Assembly (NCBI GenBank): GCA_964594635.1
Contig: CAZQMV010000003.1
Span: 124,001 to 188,000, forward strand
From: Berkiella sp964594635
Lineage (GTDB): Bacteria > Pseudomonadota > Gammaproteobacteria > Berkiellales > Berkiellaceae
Direction: 5' to 3'
DNA length: 64,000 bases
The notes under the pieces are model-generated. The model saw nothing but the letters and a program-made list of their open reading frames with translations. It made no database searches and had not been told where the DNA came from. Every line of letters starts with the position of its first letter. Position 1 is the stretch's first letter. This document shows positions 1 through 9,085 of this stretch, in pieces. Made by a program: the position numbers and the translations under genes.

Positions 1-1
1 C

Positions 2-358
2 GCTAAAACATTCAATAACCAAGATATAAAAGACGCAATAGCCCATATTAAAAATATGCCCGGTCCAACGACCGAGCATTTTGACGCCTACTTATATCAA
101 ATACAAGTTGAGGCTCTATCAAAAAAAGTAGAACAAGTGGTTAATGATAAAATTTCTGCATTACGAGAAAAAAGTAAAGGATCAATGATTCATTCAAAGG
201 ATGAAGTGTCGCTTGTTAAAATGCAAACAGAACTTAGTAGTGTTAATAAGAATCTTCAGAAAGCTTTCTTTAAATATTATGATACTAATATCGAAAAACG
301 AAAAGAATTTTATCAAAGTATACAATCCGACAAAACCAAGAAATCAAAAATCAGCTAA
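2..358 (+). CDS. C-terminal part of an unrecognised protein (cut by window edge)
   Basis: The reading frame is open from base 2 to a TAA at 356-358, so the 5' part lies outside the window and the ATG at 56 is probably internal. The visible 118 residues are charged and helical-looking (many Lys, Glu, Gln; a likely coiled coil around KKVEQVVNDKISALREK). No catalytic motif or membrane segment is visible and I do not recognise a family. It converges on dapB with only 13 bases between the two stop codons. Confidence 0.6.
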   Translation, partial: AKTFNNQDIKDAIAHIKNMPGPTTEHFDAYLYQIQVEALSKKVEQVVNDKISALREKSKGSMIHSKDEVSLVKMQTELSSVNKNLQKAFFKYYDTNIEKRKEFYQSIQSDKTKKSKIS

Positions 359-371
359 AGATTTCTTTCTT

Positions 372-1175
372 TTAAACAAAGCCCAGCACATCACTCATGC
401 TATAAAGGCCTGATTGTTTATCTTGCAACCAGGTTGCCGCACGAATAGCACCTGTTGCAAAAGCTTGGCGGCTAGACGCTTTATGGGTAATTTCTATACG
501 CTCGCCACTGCTTGCAAACAAAACGGTATGATCACCTACTGTATCGCCCCCACGAATCGTTGAAAAACCAATCGTTTGGCGCTCACGCTCTCCTGTGATG
601 CCATGTCTATCAAATACAGCAACTTGATTGAGATCGCGACCAAGTGTTTCTGCAATCACTTCACCCATTTGAAGCGCTGTGCCTGAAGGCGCATCGATTT
701 TATGACGATGGTGAGCTTCGATAATTTCAATATCAACAGTATTACCTAGTATTGCTGCCGCCTGCTTAATGAGTTCATAACAAATGTTCACACCAATACT
801 GGTATTGGGTGCAAACACAATGGCGATCTCTTTACTTGCTTCTTGAATCAGTCTTTTTTGCTCCTCACTAAAACCAGTGGTACCTATCACCATTTTTTTA
901 TGATGCTTTTTGCATAAGCTTAAATGCTGGAGTGTGGATGCGGGAATAGTAAAGTCAATCAATACATCAAATTGATCGATGATTTTATGAATATCATCGG
1001 AAGGTTTAAGATTAAGTGTTTCAATCCCAGCAATCAACCCAACATCGGTGTTAATCAGCGGGTTATTATGGGTTACCGTAGCCGCAGCTAATTGCACTTG
1101 TGCTTCAAGTGTAGCAGCATGGACAAGGGCTTTACCCATTCTGCCGCTGCAACCTGCGATAGCGATCCTTAACAT
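372..1175 (-). CDS. dapB: 4-hydroxy-tetrahydrodipicolinate reductase
   Basis: DapB performs the NAD(P)H-dependent reduction step of the lysine/meso-diaminopimelate pathway in the cytosol, supplying peptidoglycan precursor. The 267 aa match the usual family length. Visible motifs are the N-terminal Rossmann glycine loop GCSGRMG (8-14), GTTGF (98-102), and the family signature EAHHRHKIDAPSGTA (153-167), which holds the catalytic His pair, the Lys and the substrate-binding loop. The C-terminal IRGGDTVGDH is also typical. The start at 1175 has AGGATGGGG upstream. It lies 276 nt downstream of dnaJ on the same strand; a chaperone-operon/dapB order is known in Legionella-type genomes. Confidence 0.97.
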   Translation of the reverse strand: MLRIAIAGCSGRMGKALVHAATLEAQVQLAAATVTHNNPLINTDVGLIAGIETLNLKPSDDIHKIIDQFDVLIDFTIPASTLQHLSLCKKHHKKMVIGTTGFSEEQKRLIQEASKEIAIVFAPNTSIGVNICYELIKQAAAILGNTVDIEIIEAHHRHKIDAPSGTALQMGEVIAETLGRDLNQVAVFDRHGITGERERQTIGFSTIRGGDTVGDHTVLFASSGERIEITHKASSRQAFATGAIRAATWLQDKQSGLYSMSDVLGFV

Positions 1176-1260
1176 ACCCCATCCTTATGATAACTATGTG
1201 TTTGTATAGAAGTATAGGATACAAGAGATTATTCTTTTTGACAAAATGACAGGAAAGGCC

Positions 1261-1455
1261 ATGAGACCTGAAGATGTATTACCTGATCAAGATAGCTTTA
1301 TTACCTAAGGTGGACAACAACTGCGAAAAGGCAGCGTTGCCGCTTTTATGGCTAATATCAGCATTTTACAAAATGAAGCAGCTCAGGCTGAACATACGAC
1401 TGCCCCCACCCTAACCCTCCCCCACAAGTGGGAGAGGGGACAGGATCGGAGTTAA
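1261..1455 (+). pseudogene. Degenerate small ORF fused to a REP-like repeat
   Basis: From ATG 1261 the frame reads MRPEDVLPDQDSFIT, hits TAA at 1306-1308, then continues as GGQQLRKGSVAAFMANISIL. The segment around LRKGSVAAFMANI resembles the core of small uncharacterised proteins of the type VQTGTVAxMLHNI (DUF7709-like, from memory). The 3' end runs straight into a CCCTAACCCTC..GAGAGGG repeat, so the original C-terminus looks replaced. It could equally be noncoding DNA between dapB and dnaJ. Confidence 0.3.
1406..1440. repeat. REP-like hairpin CCCTCCCCCAC/GTGGGAGAGGG
   Basis: An imperfect inverted repeat with 10 of 11 arm positions pairing around AA lies just past the dnaJ stop codon. The sequence type (CCCTAACCCTCnCCCACAAGTGGGAGAGGG) is a widespread dispersed repeat in proteobacteria and translates as PTLTLPHKWERG. 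No T-tract follows on either side, so a terminator role is uncertain; it could protect the 3' end of the dnaJ transcript. Confidence 0.5.
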
Positions 1456-2567
1456 AATTTCATTTTATCAAAAAAATCTTTTACTTTTCCAAACCACTTA
1501 TCCACACGCGGGCTATTTTTGTCCGCTTCATAATGGGTTTCGAATTCACGTAATAGTTCTTTTTGTTTCTTATTTAAATCCACAGGGGTTTCCACAATCA
1601 CACGGCAGAGTAAATCACCTTGGTGTCTACCACGAATAGGCTTCACGCCTTTGCCTGCAATTTTAAAGATTTTACCGGTTTGCGTTTCAGAAGGAATATG
1701 TAGCTTAACGCGACCATCCAATGTGGGCACTTCTAAGTCGCCCCCAAGAGCTGCAGTAATAAAACTAATGGGCACTTCGCAATATAAATGCTCGCCTTCG
1801 CGTTGAAAAATGGGATGTTCCTTGACATGGACTTCAACATACAAGTCACCAGCAATGCCCCCTTGCGGAGCGGCTTCGCCTTCGCCATTTAAGCGAACTC
1901 TATCTCCTTGATCGACACCGGCGGGTATTTTAACTTGCAGTTTCTTCTCATCTTGAACACGACCTTGGCCACGGCATGGCCGGCATGGATCAGAAATAAT
2001 TTGCCCTGAACCACGACACGTTGGGCAGGTTTGTTGTAAAGAGAAAAAGCCTTGCTGCATGCGCACTTGGCCTTGACCATGACAGCTATGGCAAGTGATT
2101 GGTTTGCTACCCTTAGCAGCGCCGCTACCATGACAGCTTTGACAAGCAACCCAGGTTGGCACTTGAATGGTTACATTCGCGCCTCTCACTGCATCTTCTA
2201 GAGTCATTTCTAAGTTGTAACGTAGATCTGCGCCTCTTGGCTGGCCGCGGGAACGCCCTTGCGCACCACCAAAGATATCTGCAAAAATATCGTTAAAAAT
2301 ATCGCCAAATCCACCCTGACCGCCACCCATACCATGTGAGCCGTCAACGCCCGCATGACCAAATTGATCATAAGCTTGGCGTTTGTGGGGATCCATTAAA
2401 ATCTCATAAGCTTCAGTTGCTTTTTTAAACTTTTCCTCATCGCCTTTATCACCTTGGGTACGATCAGGATGGTATTTCATAGCCATACGCCGATAAGCTT
2501 TTTTGATTTCCGCTTGATCCGCGTTTCGTGAAACACCGAGTGTTTCGTAATAATCTTGTTTAGACAT
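1452..2567 (-). CDS. dnaJ: Chaperone DnaJ (Hsp40)
   Basis: DnaJ is the co-chaperone that delivers unfolded clients to DnaK and stimulates its ATPase. The 371 aa show the full type-I layout: J domain with HPD at 33-35, a Gly/Phe-rich linker (about 75-110), four zinc-binding CxxCxGxG repeats (CQSCHGSG, CHSCHGQG, CPTCRGSG, CRPCRGQG) and the C-terminal substrate-binding domains. It is the last gene of the hrcA-grpE-dnaK-dnaJ run, 80 nt after dnaK, with a hairpin in the gap that may tune its expression. Confidence 0.98.
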   Translation of the reverse strand: MSKQDYYETLGVSRNADQAEIKKAYRRMAMKYHPDRTQGDKGDEEKFKKATEAYEILMDPHKRQAYDQFGHAGVDGSHGMGGGQGGFGDIFNDIFADIFGGAQGRSRGQPRGADLRYNLEMTLEDAVRGANVTIQVPTWVACQSCHGSGAAKGSKPITCHSCHGQGQVRMQQGFFSLQQTCPTCRGSGQIISDPCRPCRGQGRVQDEKKLQVKIPAGVDQGDRVRLNGEGEAAPQGGIAGDLYVEVHVKEHPIFQREGEHLYCEVPISFITAALGGDLEVPTLDGRVKLHIPSETQTGKIFKIAGKGVKPIRGRHQGDLLCRVIVETPVDLNKKQKELLREFETHYEADKNSPRVDKWFGKVKDFFDKMKF

Positions 2568-2591
2568 TCCGCAACCTATTTAAATAACAGC

Positions 2592-2620
2592 GCCCCACGC
2601 GAACGAAGTGCGCGTAGGGC
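2592..2620 (-). promoter_or_regulatory. Hairpin in the dnaK-dnaJ intergenic gap
   Basis: On the minus strand GCCCTACGCG pairs with CGCGTGGGGC (10 bp, one G-U) around a 9-nt loop. No long T-run follows, so it looks more like an mRNA processing or partial-attenuation element than a full terminator. It would lie between the dnaK stop and the dnaJ start in a shared transcript. Confidence 0.45.
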
Positions 2621-2647
2621 CTCATTAAAAACACTCTAAACGAATGC

Positions 2648-4627
2648 TTACTTTTTATTATCTTTCACTTCTTCAAATTCAGCGTCAACTACATCGTCTT
2701 GGCCTTTAGCACTTTGGCTATGAGCACCACCTTGATGATCGTCGCCGCCTTGATGTGCACCACCGCCCATACCGTCGGCACCGTCTGCTCCGCCTTGGCC
2801 ACTACCGTAGAGTCGTTGTGCCATTTTAGAAGAAGCTTCTGTGAGCTTTTCAGTTTTGGTTTCAATCGCTTTTTTATCTTTAAGATCTTTGTTTTTCAAT
2901 GCGTCTTTCAAATCGCTAATCGCAGCTTCAATATCAGCGCGTTCTTTAGGTTCAACTTTATCACCTAATTCTTTCAGCGATTTTTCGGTTGCATGGACTA
3001 AACTATCTGCACTGTTACGCGCGCTCACTAATTCAGCAAATTCTTTATCTTCTGCTTGATGCTCATGCGCTTCATTAACCATTTTGTTAATTTCATCATC
3101 GCTTAAGCCGCTAGAAGGTTTAACAACCATCGATTGTTCTTTGCCGGTTGCTTTATCTTTAGCAGACACATGCAAAATACCGTTCGCATCAATATCAAAT
3201 GTCACTTCGATTTGTGGCATACCACGTGGTGATGGTGGAATGTTGGTTAAATCAAATTGACCTAAGAATTTATTGGCAGAAGCTTGTTCACGTTCACCTT
3301 GAAAAATACGAACTGTCACAGCGGTTTGATTGTCATCAGCGGTTGAGAACACTTGGCTTTTCTTGGTTGGAACCGTGGTATTTTTTTCAATCAACTTGGT
3401 CATCACGCCGCCCATGGTTTCAATCCCTAAGGAAAGCGGGGTTACGTCAAGCAAGAGAATATCTTTTACGTCGCCAGATAATACCGCACCTTGAATAGCA
3501 GCACCGACCGCAACCGCTTCATCAGGGTTCACGTCTTTGCGTGGCGCTTGACCAAAGAAGGTTTCCACTTGGGCTTGCACTTTTGGCATACGTGTTTGAC
3601 CACCGACCAAGATAACCGCATTGATATCTTTGATGGATTTGCCAGCATCTTTTAATGCCATTTTGCAAGGTTCAAGGGTACGCTGAATTAAATCTTCAAC
3701 TAATGATTCAAATTTTGCACGGGTCAAGCGAATGTTCATGTGCTTAGGACCCGATGCATCTGCTGTGATGTAAGGCAGATTGATATCGGTTTGTTCACGA
3801 GTTGAAAGCTCAATTTTTGCTTTTTCAGCCGCTTCTTTTAAGCGCTGTAATGCTAAAGGATCTTTGCGTAAATCAACGCCTGAATCTTTCTTAAATTCAT
3901 CGACTAAATAGTTAATAATGCGATCGTCAAAGTCTTCACCACCTAAGTGAGTGTCACCGTTGGTTGCTAATACTTCGAATTGTTGTTCGCCATCAATTTC
4001 AGCAATTTCAATAATAGAAACGTCGAAGGTACCGCCACCTAAGTCATAAACGGCAATGATGGTATCGCCGGATTTTTTATCCATACCAAATGCTAAGGCT
4101 GCGGCGGTTGGCTCGTTGATAATGCGTTTAACATCCAAGCCTGCAATTTTACCTGCGTCTTTGGTTGCTTGACGTTGTGAATCGTTAAAGTAAGCAGGAA
4201 CAGTGATCACCGCTTCAGTGACTTCATGACCCAAATAATCTTCTGCGGTCTTTTTCATTTTCGCTAAAACAAGTGCAGAAATTTGTGGTGGTGCAATTTT
4301 CTCATTATTGCGGCCTTCCACCCATGCATCGCCATTATCAGCTTTAGCAATGCCATAAGAAATATGGGTATCGCGCAGATTAGGATCATCAAATTTACGA
4401 CCAATTAAGCGTTTAACTGCATTGTAGGTGTATTTAGGGTTGGTAACGCCTTGGCGTTTAGCAGTTTGGCCTACGAGACGTTCACCATCTTCAGTGAAAG
4501 CCACAATAGAGGGAGTGGTTCTATCGCCTTCGCTATTTTCAATAACACGGGGTTTTCCATTTTCCATAATAGCAACGCAGGAGTTTGTGGTTCCCAAGTC
4601 GATGCCAATTACTACGTTCTTTGCCAT
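2648..4627 (-). CDS. dnaK: Chaperone DnaK (Hsp70)
   Basis: Cytosolic Hsp70 ATPase that binds unfolded polypeptides and works with DnaJ and GrpE. The nucleotide-binding domain begins with GIDLGTTNS and contains TVPAYFNDSQRQATKDAG, INEPTAAALAFG and YDLGGGTFDVS; the substrate-binding domain contains DVTPLSLGIETMGG. At 659 aa it is slightly longer than the usual ~640, because the low-complexity tail is expanded in Gly, His, Asp and Gln before the acidic end (EFEEVKDNKK). A GGAGA Shine-Dalgarno sequence precedes the start. It lies between grpE and dnaJ. Confidence 0.99.
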   Translation of the reverse strand: MAKNVVIGIDLGTTNSCVAIMENGKPRVIENSEGDRTTPSIVAFTEDGERLVGQTAKRQGVTNPKYTYNAVKRLIGRKFDDPNLRDTHISYGIAKADNGDAWVEGRNNEKIAPPQISALVLAKMKKTAEDYLGHEVTEAVITVPAYFNDSQRQATKDAGKIAGLDVKRIINEPTAAALAFGMDKKSGDTIIAVYDLGGGTFDVSIIEIAEIDGEQQFEVLATNGDTHLGGEDFDDRIINYLVDEFKKDSGVDLRKDPLALQRLKEAAEKAKIELSTREQTDINLPYITADASGPKHMNIRLTRAKFESLVEDLIQRTLEPCKMALKDAGKSIKDINAVILVGGQTRMPKVQAQVETFFGQAPRKDVNPDEAVAVGAAIQGAVLSGDVKDILLLDVTPLSLGIETMGGVMTKLIEKNTTVPTKKSQVFSTADDNQTAVTVRIFQGEREQASANKFLGQFDLTNIPPSPRGMPQIEVTFDIDANGILHVSAKDKATGKEQSMVVKPSSGLSDDEINKMVNEAHEHQAEDKEFAELVSARNSADSLVHATEKSLKELGDKVEPKERADIEAAISDLKDALKNKDLKDKKAIETKTEKLTEASSKMAQRLYGSGQGGADGADGMGGGAHQGGDDHQGGAHSQSAKGQDDVVDAEFEEVKDNKK

Positions 4628-4723
4628 TATTCATTCTCCAAGCTTCTAAAAACAAAAAGGTTTGTTATCAATATGTGGGCAAATTTTGCCAATTCAAGCG
4701 CAAATGCCTGATTTTTTTTCCAT

Positions 4724-5317
4724 TTATGCAGGGGCTTTTGAAACCACTACGCGTGCTGGTCGTAATAAACGATTTTGGAGCATATACCCCTTTTGCACGA
4801 CCGCCACGATGCGATTGGGCTCCAATTCAGTGGTTTCTTGAATAGAAATCGCTTCATGGAACGCCGGGTTAAAGGTTTCACCCGTAGCCGGATCTATCGG
4901 CTTGATGCCTTGTTTGTCTAGGGCATTCATAAAAACGGAATGTGTAAGTTTAATACCTTCAACCAAATGATCAACGGTTATGTTATCGGTTTGGCTATAA
5001 GCCAATCCTTGATCGAGACTATCAAGCACTTGCAACATTTCACTCGCAAAACGCTCTATCCCATATTTTCGGGCATTATCAACGTCTTGTTCAGACCGTT
5101 TAATCAAGTTTTGCAACTCAGCTTCTTTTCGAACCAAGCGTTCCCAATTGCTGTCTGCTTTTTCTTGAGCTTCTTTTAAACCCTGCTTCAAATTCTCGAT
5201 TTCATCGAGTAAATCCTTAGCATCAGGCGCTTTGGAAGGTTCTTGTGGGATGGGAAAATCTTCTTCAAAACGAGAGGAAGGAGTATCTTCACCGGATTTA
5301 TTGTTATCTGCCGACAT
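4724..5317 (-). CDS. grpE: Nucleotide exchange factor GrpE
   Basis: GrpE releases ADP from DnaK. The start at 5317 (MSADNNKSGED) is chosen over an ATG 12 nt upstream because GAGG lies 6 nt before it; this gives 197 aa. The sequence has a charged disordered N-terminus, a long coiled coil (about 40-90) and the C-terminal beta domain with the family pattern NPAFHEAI..., VVQKGYMLQNRLLRPARVVV. It is co-directional with hrcA (40-nt gap) and dnaK. Confidence 0.97.
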   Translation of the reverse strand: MSADNNKSGEDTPSSRFEEDFPIPQEPSKAPDAKDLLDEIENLKQGLKEAQEKADSNWERLVRKEAELQNLIKRSEQDVDNARKYGIERFASEMLQVLDSLDQGLAYSQTDNITVDHLVEGIKLTHSVFMNALDKQGIKPIDPATGETFNPAFHEAISIQETTELEPNRIVAVVQKGYMLQNRLLRPARVVVSKAPA

Positions 5318-5357
5318 GGCTAACCTCATTCTTATCTTTAAACAGGATATATGGTGA

Positions 5358-6392
5358 TTAATGATCGGGTTTCAAGAGTGCTTCTAAAATTTTTGCAGTG
5401 ATCTCAACCATAGGGATGACTTTGTCATAGCGCATACGCGTTGGCCCAATGACCCCAAGCACCCCAACCGTTTCACCATCAATTTTATAGCACGAGGTAA
5501 TCACGCTACATTCACGAAACGCATCATAACCGGATTCTTCACCAATAAACATCTGGATCCCATCGCTTTGTAAGCAGTGATCCAAGAGTTGCAAAATGTG
5601 TTGTTTTTGGCGAAAAGCATCAAAAACACGCTCGATTTGCGTGATGCCGCCAAAGGGGGTTACTAAATTTTGGTGTCCAGCTAAGTAATATTCTTCTTGA
5701 GGTTTTTGCGGTTTAAAAGCCTGACTGGCAACATCGACAACCGCCTTCATCAGGCTATCCATTTGCGTGCGATCTTGGCTAAGTGACTGCAACAATTCTT
5801 GGCGAGCGGTAAGCAGATCTTTACCTGCAAAATGCTGATTTAAAAAATTACTGGCCTGCGTTAATTCGGAGGCTGTGTATTTTTGCGAAGTGACAATAAT
5901 GCGATTTTGTACTTCACGGTCATTAAAGACCAACACCACTAATACGCGGTAATCCCCTAAGGGTAAAAATTCGACATGCCGTAAAATGTGCTGCTCACGA
6001 TGGGGCATTGTCACAATACCCACCATATGGGTTAATTCTGAGAGCACAGTAGACGCATTCGCAATCAGATGGTTGATCGGTTGAGAAGGATCAAGCTGAT
6101 CCTCAACCATTTTGGCTTCCACCGCATTTAAAGGATGAACCGACAACAGACTATCGACAAAAAAGCGGATCCCTGCAGTGGTTGGGATCCTACCCGCAGA
6201 AGTATGAGGTGAAGCTAAAAAACCCTTTTCTTCGAGATCACATAAGACTTTGCGCACCGTTGCTGGGCTTAAACCAGGGAATGCCTCACAAACCAGCGTT
6301 TTAGATCCCACGGGCTGGCCATCTCGGATATATAATTCTACAAGATGCTTTAGCAGCAGTTGGGCACGTTCAGATATACTATTTGCAGTCAT
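5358..6392 (-). CDS. hrcA: Heat-inducible transcription repressor HrcA
   Basis: HrcA represses class I heat-shock genes by binding CIRCE operators. The 344 aa begin with a winged-helix domain (RAQLLLKHLVELYIRDGQPV, then SPATVRKVLCDLEEKGFL) followed by the GAF-like and dimerisation regions; GVLGVIGPTRMRYDKVIPMV near the end is a family hallmark. It is the first gene of the chaperone run and divergent from nadK. I see no canonical CIRCE upstream, only a degenerate TTAGC/GCTAA inverted pair at 6446-6477. Confidence 0.96.
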   Translation of the reverse strand: MTANSISERAQLLLKHLVELYIRDGQPVGSKTLVCEAFPGLSPATVRKVLCDLEEKGFLASPHTSAGRIPTTAGIRFFVDSLLSVHPLNAVEAKMVEDQLDPSQPINHLIANASTVLSELTHMVGIVTMPHREQHILRHVEFLPLGDYRVLVVLVFNDREVQNRIIVTSQKYTASELTQASNFLNQHFAGKDLLTARQELLQSLSQDRTQMDSLMKAVVDVASQAFKPQKPQEEYYLAGHQNLVTPFGGITQIERVFDAFRQKQHILQLLDHCLQSDGIQMFIGEESGYDAFRECSVITSCYKIDGETVGVLGVIGPTRMRYDKVIPMVEITAKILEALLKPDH

Positions 6393-6445
6393 TGTGTTTA
6401 ATGTGGCTATTCACTGTAATTTGTTTGAAGGTTACCTAAATTTGG

Positions 6446-6477
6446 TTAGCCCTTCATTTTAAATGGTTAGTCGCTAA
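6446..6477. promoter_or_regulatory. Degenerate inverted repeat in the hrcA/nadK divergent promoter
   Basis: TTAGC and GCTAA arms are separated by 22 nt. Canonical CIRCE is TTAGCACTC-N9-GAGTGCTAA with 17 nt between these pentamers, so only the outer arms match and the spacing is wrong. It could be a decayed HrcA site or chance. Confidence 0.25.
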
Positions 6478-6496
6478 AGATATAGAGAGGAACGAT

Positions 6497-7372
6497 ATGG
6501 GTTTGGCATTTTCAACGATTGGTTTGATGGGAAAGCATGCCAATCCAGAGGTCCAAAGCACGCTAGCTTCATTGGTCACCTTCTTACAGGCCCAAAACCT
6601 TGAAGTGTTGATGGAAGAGCGCTGCGCCAAAATGATGCCGCAAAGCCTCAACCTTAAAGCAGTGTCGCGTGACCAACTTGGATCACAATGCGATTTGGTG
6701 ATCGTGGTGGGTGGTGATGGCAGCTTATTAGATGCGGCTCGGGTCGTTGTTGACCATGATGTGCCAGTTGTGGGTGTGAACCGTGGCCGTTTAGGCTTTC
6801 TGACCGATATCTCCCCGCAAGCCCTCACGCAATCTCTTGAACCCATTTTGCGTGGCCAATTTCAAGAAGAGTTTCGCTTTTTCTTAGAAATGCAGTTAAT
6901 TCGCCAAGGCGAGATCTTGCATAAAGGCATTGCACTCAATGATATAGTGCTCTATTCAGGGGATATCGCCCGAATGATAGATTTCCAAGTCATCATTGAT
7001 GATCAATTTGTTTATCGTCAACGATCCGATGGACTCATTACGGCGACACCTACTGGCTCTACTGCTTATGCACTATCAGGCGGTGGCCCCATTCTGCATC
7101 CTTCGCTAGAAGCGGTGGTCTTAGTGCCTATGCATCCGCATACGTTAAGTTCACGCCCTATTGTGATCGATAGCCACGCTAAAATTGAATTACATTTAAT
7201 GCCAGATAATTTACTGAATCCGCGCTTAAGTTGTGATGGCCAAGTGCATTTTGATGCCAAACCCGATGATCGGATTGTGATCAAGCGTAAAACAAAAGAA
7301 CTACGCCTCTTGCACCCAACGGACTATGATTATTATTATACCTTGCGTAATAAATTAGGCTGGAGCGCTTAG
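6497..7372 (+). CDS. nadK: NAD kinase
   Basis: Phosphorylates NAD to NADP in the cytosol. The 291 aa carry GGDGS (72-76), NRGRLGFLTDI and DGLITATPTGSTAYALSGGG, the three diagnostic NadK motifs, and the length matches the family. A GAGAGGA ribosome-binding site precedes the ATG. It abuts recN (TAG followed directly by ATG), and the hrcA/nadK-recN arrangement recurs in gammaproteobacteria. Confidence 0.98.
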   Translation: MGLAFSTIGLMGKHANPEVQSTLASLVTFLQAQNLEVLMEERCAKMMPQSLNLKAVSRDQLGSQCDLVIVVGGDGSLLDAARVVVDHDVPVVGVNRGRLGFLTDISPQALTQSLEPILRGQFQEEFRFFLEMQLIRQGEILHKGIALNDIVLYSGDIARMIDFQVIIDDQFVYRQRSDGLITATPTGSTAYALSGGGPILHPSLEAVVLVPMHPHTLSSRPIVIDSHAKIELHLMPDNLLNPRLSCDGQVHFDAKPDDRIVIKRKTKELRLLHPTDYDYYYTLRNKLGWSA

Positions 7373-9061
7373 ATGCTACAACATCTTTTTATCAAAGACA
7401 TCAGCGTCGTGGCATTGGCTGATATCCATTTTGCAACAGGTATGACGGTGATCACTGGTGAAACCGGTGCGGGTAAAAGTATTTTACTCGATGCCTTAGG
7501 GCTTGCTGTGGGTGAGCGCTTTGATAGTCAGATGATCCGCCCAGGCGCTTTAAGCGCTGAAATTGCTGCCACCTTTGACGTTAGCTCACTTTCAGGCGCT
7601 ATACTCTGGCTAACCGATTTAGATCTCACAAGCGATGACAATACGCACTGTATTATCCGCCGCATTTTATATCCTAATGGCCGCTCTAAAGCTTTTATTA
7701 ATGGCCGCCCAGTGACAACCGCCCAATTGCGCTTATTGGGTGAATATTTACTGCAAATTCATGGTCAGCATCAACATCAGTTATTATTAAAACCGGTTGA
7801 GCAATTACGCCTCCTGGATGCATTTGGTCAACACGAAGCGAAAGTCAGCCAAGTTAAAACCGCATACAAAGACTATGAAAAACTGATAGAACAACGTCAA
7901 CAATTATTAACAACCAATCAAAGCTCACAATCCAAAATCGATTTATTGCAATACCAAATTGCCGAGCTGCAAGCTTTGCAATTAGGTGAAAATGAACTCG
8001 TGCAATTAGACAAAGAGCACGACAATCTCGCTCATGCCAGAACCTTTATTGAAACCGGTGAACAAGCATTATCCATTCTTGAAAATGCCGATGAAGGCAA
8101 CATTATCCAGTGGCTAGGCCAACTTGAATTGGTTCTGCGTCCTTTGGCAGATAAAAATAAAGAAATGCAAAATGCTTTTGAATGTGTAGAAAATGCCACT
8201 ATTCAGTTACAAGAAGCCAGTAATGAAATCAATGGATTTTTAAGCCAATTAGAAATCGATCCGCAAAGACTGCATGCCGTTGAACAACGCTTAGAGCGCA
8301 TACATGAAGTTGCCCGTAAACATAAAGTCGATGCACCGCAGTTGTATGCCCATTTTTGCTATTTACAACAGCAAGCTGAACTCTTTGCTAATCAAGAACA
8401 ATTTTTAGTCGAAATTGATCAGCATATTGCTTTAGCGAAAAAACAGTATCAAGAGGTTGCCAAAGCCTTAACTAAAGCACGTCTTAAAGCAGCAAAACAA
8501 TTGGCAGTTGATGTCACCACCTGCGTGCAACAACTCGCCATGCCGGGCGCAATATTTACCATTGATTTACAACCTTTTGATGGTGAAGAGCTTCATGCTC
8601 AAGGAAATGAAAGCGTGATATTTGGCATTAGTGCTAATCCCGGGCATCCGCCGCAGCCCTTAAGCAAAGTTGCATCGGGTGGTGAATTATCGCGGATAAG
8701 CCTTGCGCTTCAATTAATCACTGCGAAATATGTATCGACCCCTTGTTTGGTATTCGATGAAGTGGATGTCGGCATTAGTGGCAAAATTGGTGCGCTGGTT
8801 GGCAAAGCGTTGCAACGGCTAAGTGCTGATGCCCAAGTATTGTGCGTCACCCATTTACCGCAAGTCGCGGCCTGTGGTGAAAATCATTTACAAGTGGTTA
8901 AACTGCGCTCGGAAAATAACACGATCACTGAAATTCATATGTTAAACCAAGCAGGACGCGTCGAAGCCATTGCGCAAATGTTGGGCGGCGTGGATGTGAC
9001 GACACAAGCGCGCGCGAATGCGAAACAATTATTAAAGCAAAAAGAAGTTTCAGAAATCTAA
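7373..9061 (+). CDS. recN: DNA repair protein RecN
   Basis: SMC-like ATPase acting in double-strand-break repair. The 562 aa show Walker A GETGAGKS (29-36), a central coiled coil with many Gln/Leu heptads (about 150-370), the ABC-type signature ASGGELSRISLALQ, Walker B LVFDEVDVGISG and the switch CVTHLPQVAA. It is translationally adjacent to nadK and is followed by a hairpin terminator. Confidence 0.98.
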   Translation: MLQHLFIKDISVVALADIHFATGMTVITGETGAGKSILLDALGLAVGERFDSQMIRPGALSAEIAATFDVSSLSGAILWLTDLDLTSDDNTHCIIRRILYPNGRSKAFINGRPVTTAQLRLLGEYLLQIHGQHQHQLLLKPVEQLRLLDAFGQHEAKVSQVKTAYKDYEKLIEQRQQLLTTNQSSQSKIDLLQYQIAELQALQLGENELVQLDKEHDNLAHARTFIETGEQALSILENADEGNIIQWLGQLELVLRPLADKNKEMQNAFECVENATIQLQEASNEINGFLSQLEIDPQRLHAVEQRLERIHEVARKHKVDAPQLYAHFCYLQQQAELFANQEQFLVEIDQHIALAKKQYQEVAKALTKARLKAAKQLAVDVTTCVQQLAMPGAIFTIDLQPFDGEELHAQGNESVIFGISANPGHPPQPLSKVASGGELSRISLALQLITAKYVSTPCLVFDEVDVGISGKIGALVGKALQRLSADAQVLCVTHLPQVAACGENHLQVVKLRSENNTITEIHMLNQAGRVEAIAQMLGGVDVTTQARANAKQLLKQKEVSEI

Positions 9062-9085
9062 AGCCCATCTATTTAAATGGGCTTT
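9060..9085. terminator. Hairpin terminator between convergent recN and ABC transporter genes
   Basis: A perfect 9-bp stem AAAGCCCAT/ATGGGCTTT encloses an 8-nt loop and overlaps the recN stop; the stop codon of the opposing gene lies at the loop edge. CTCCTTTT follows on the plus strand. It probably serves recN and may act in both directions. Confidence 0.65.

Noticed and set aside
2699..4845. Several plus-strand frames antisense to dnaK
   Set aside because: They are shadows of the highly conserved dnaK coding sequence.
5330..6496. CIRCE operator for HrcA
   Set aside because: Only TTAGC/GCTAA outer arms with the wrong spacing were found.
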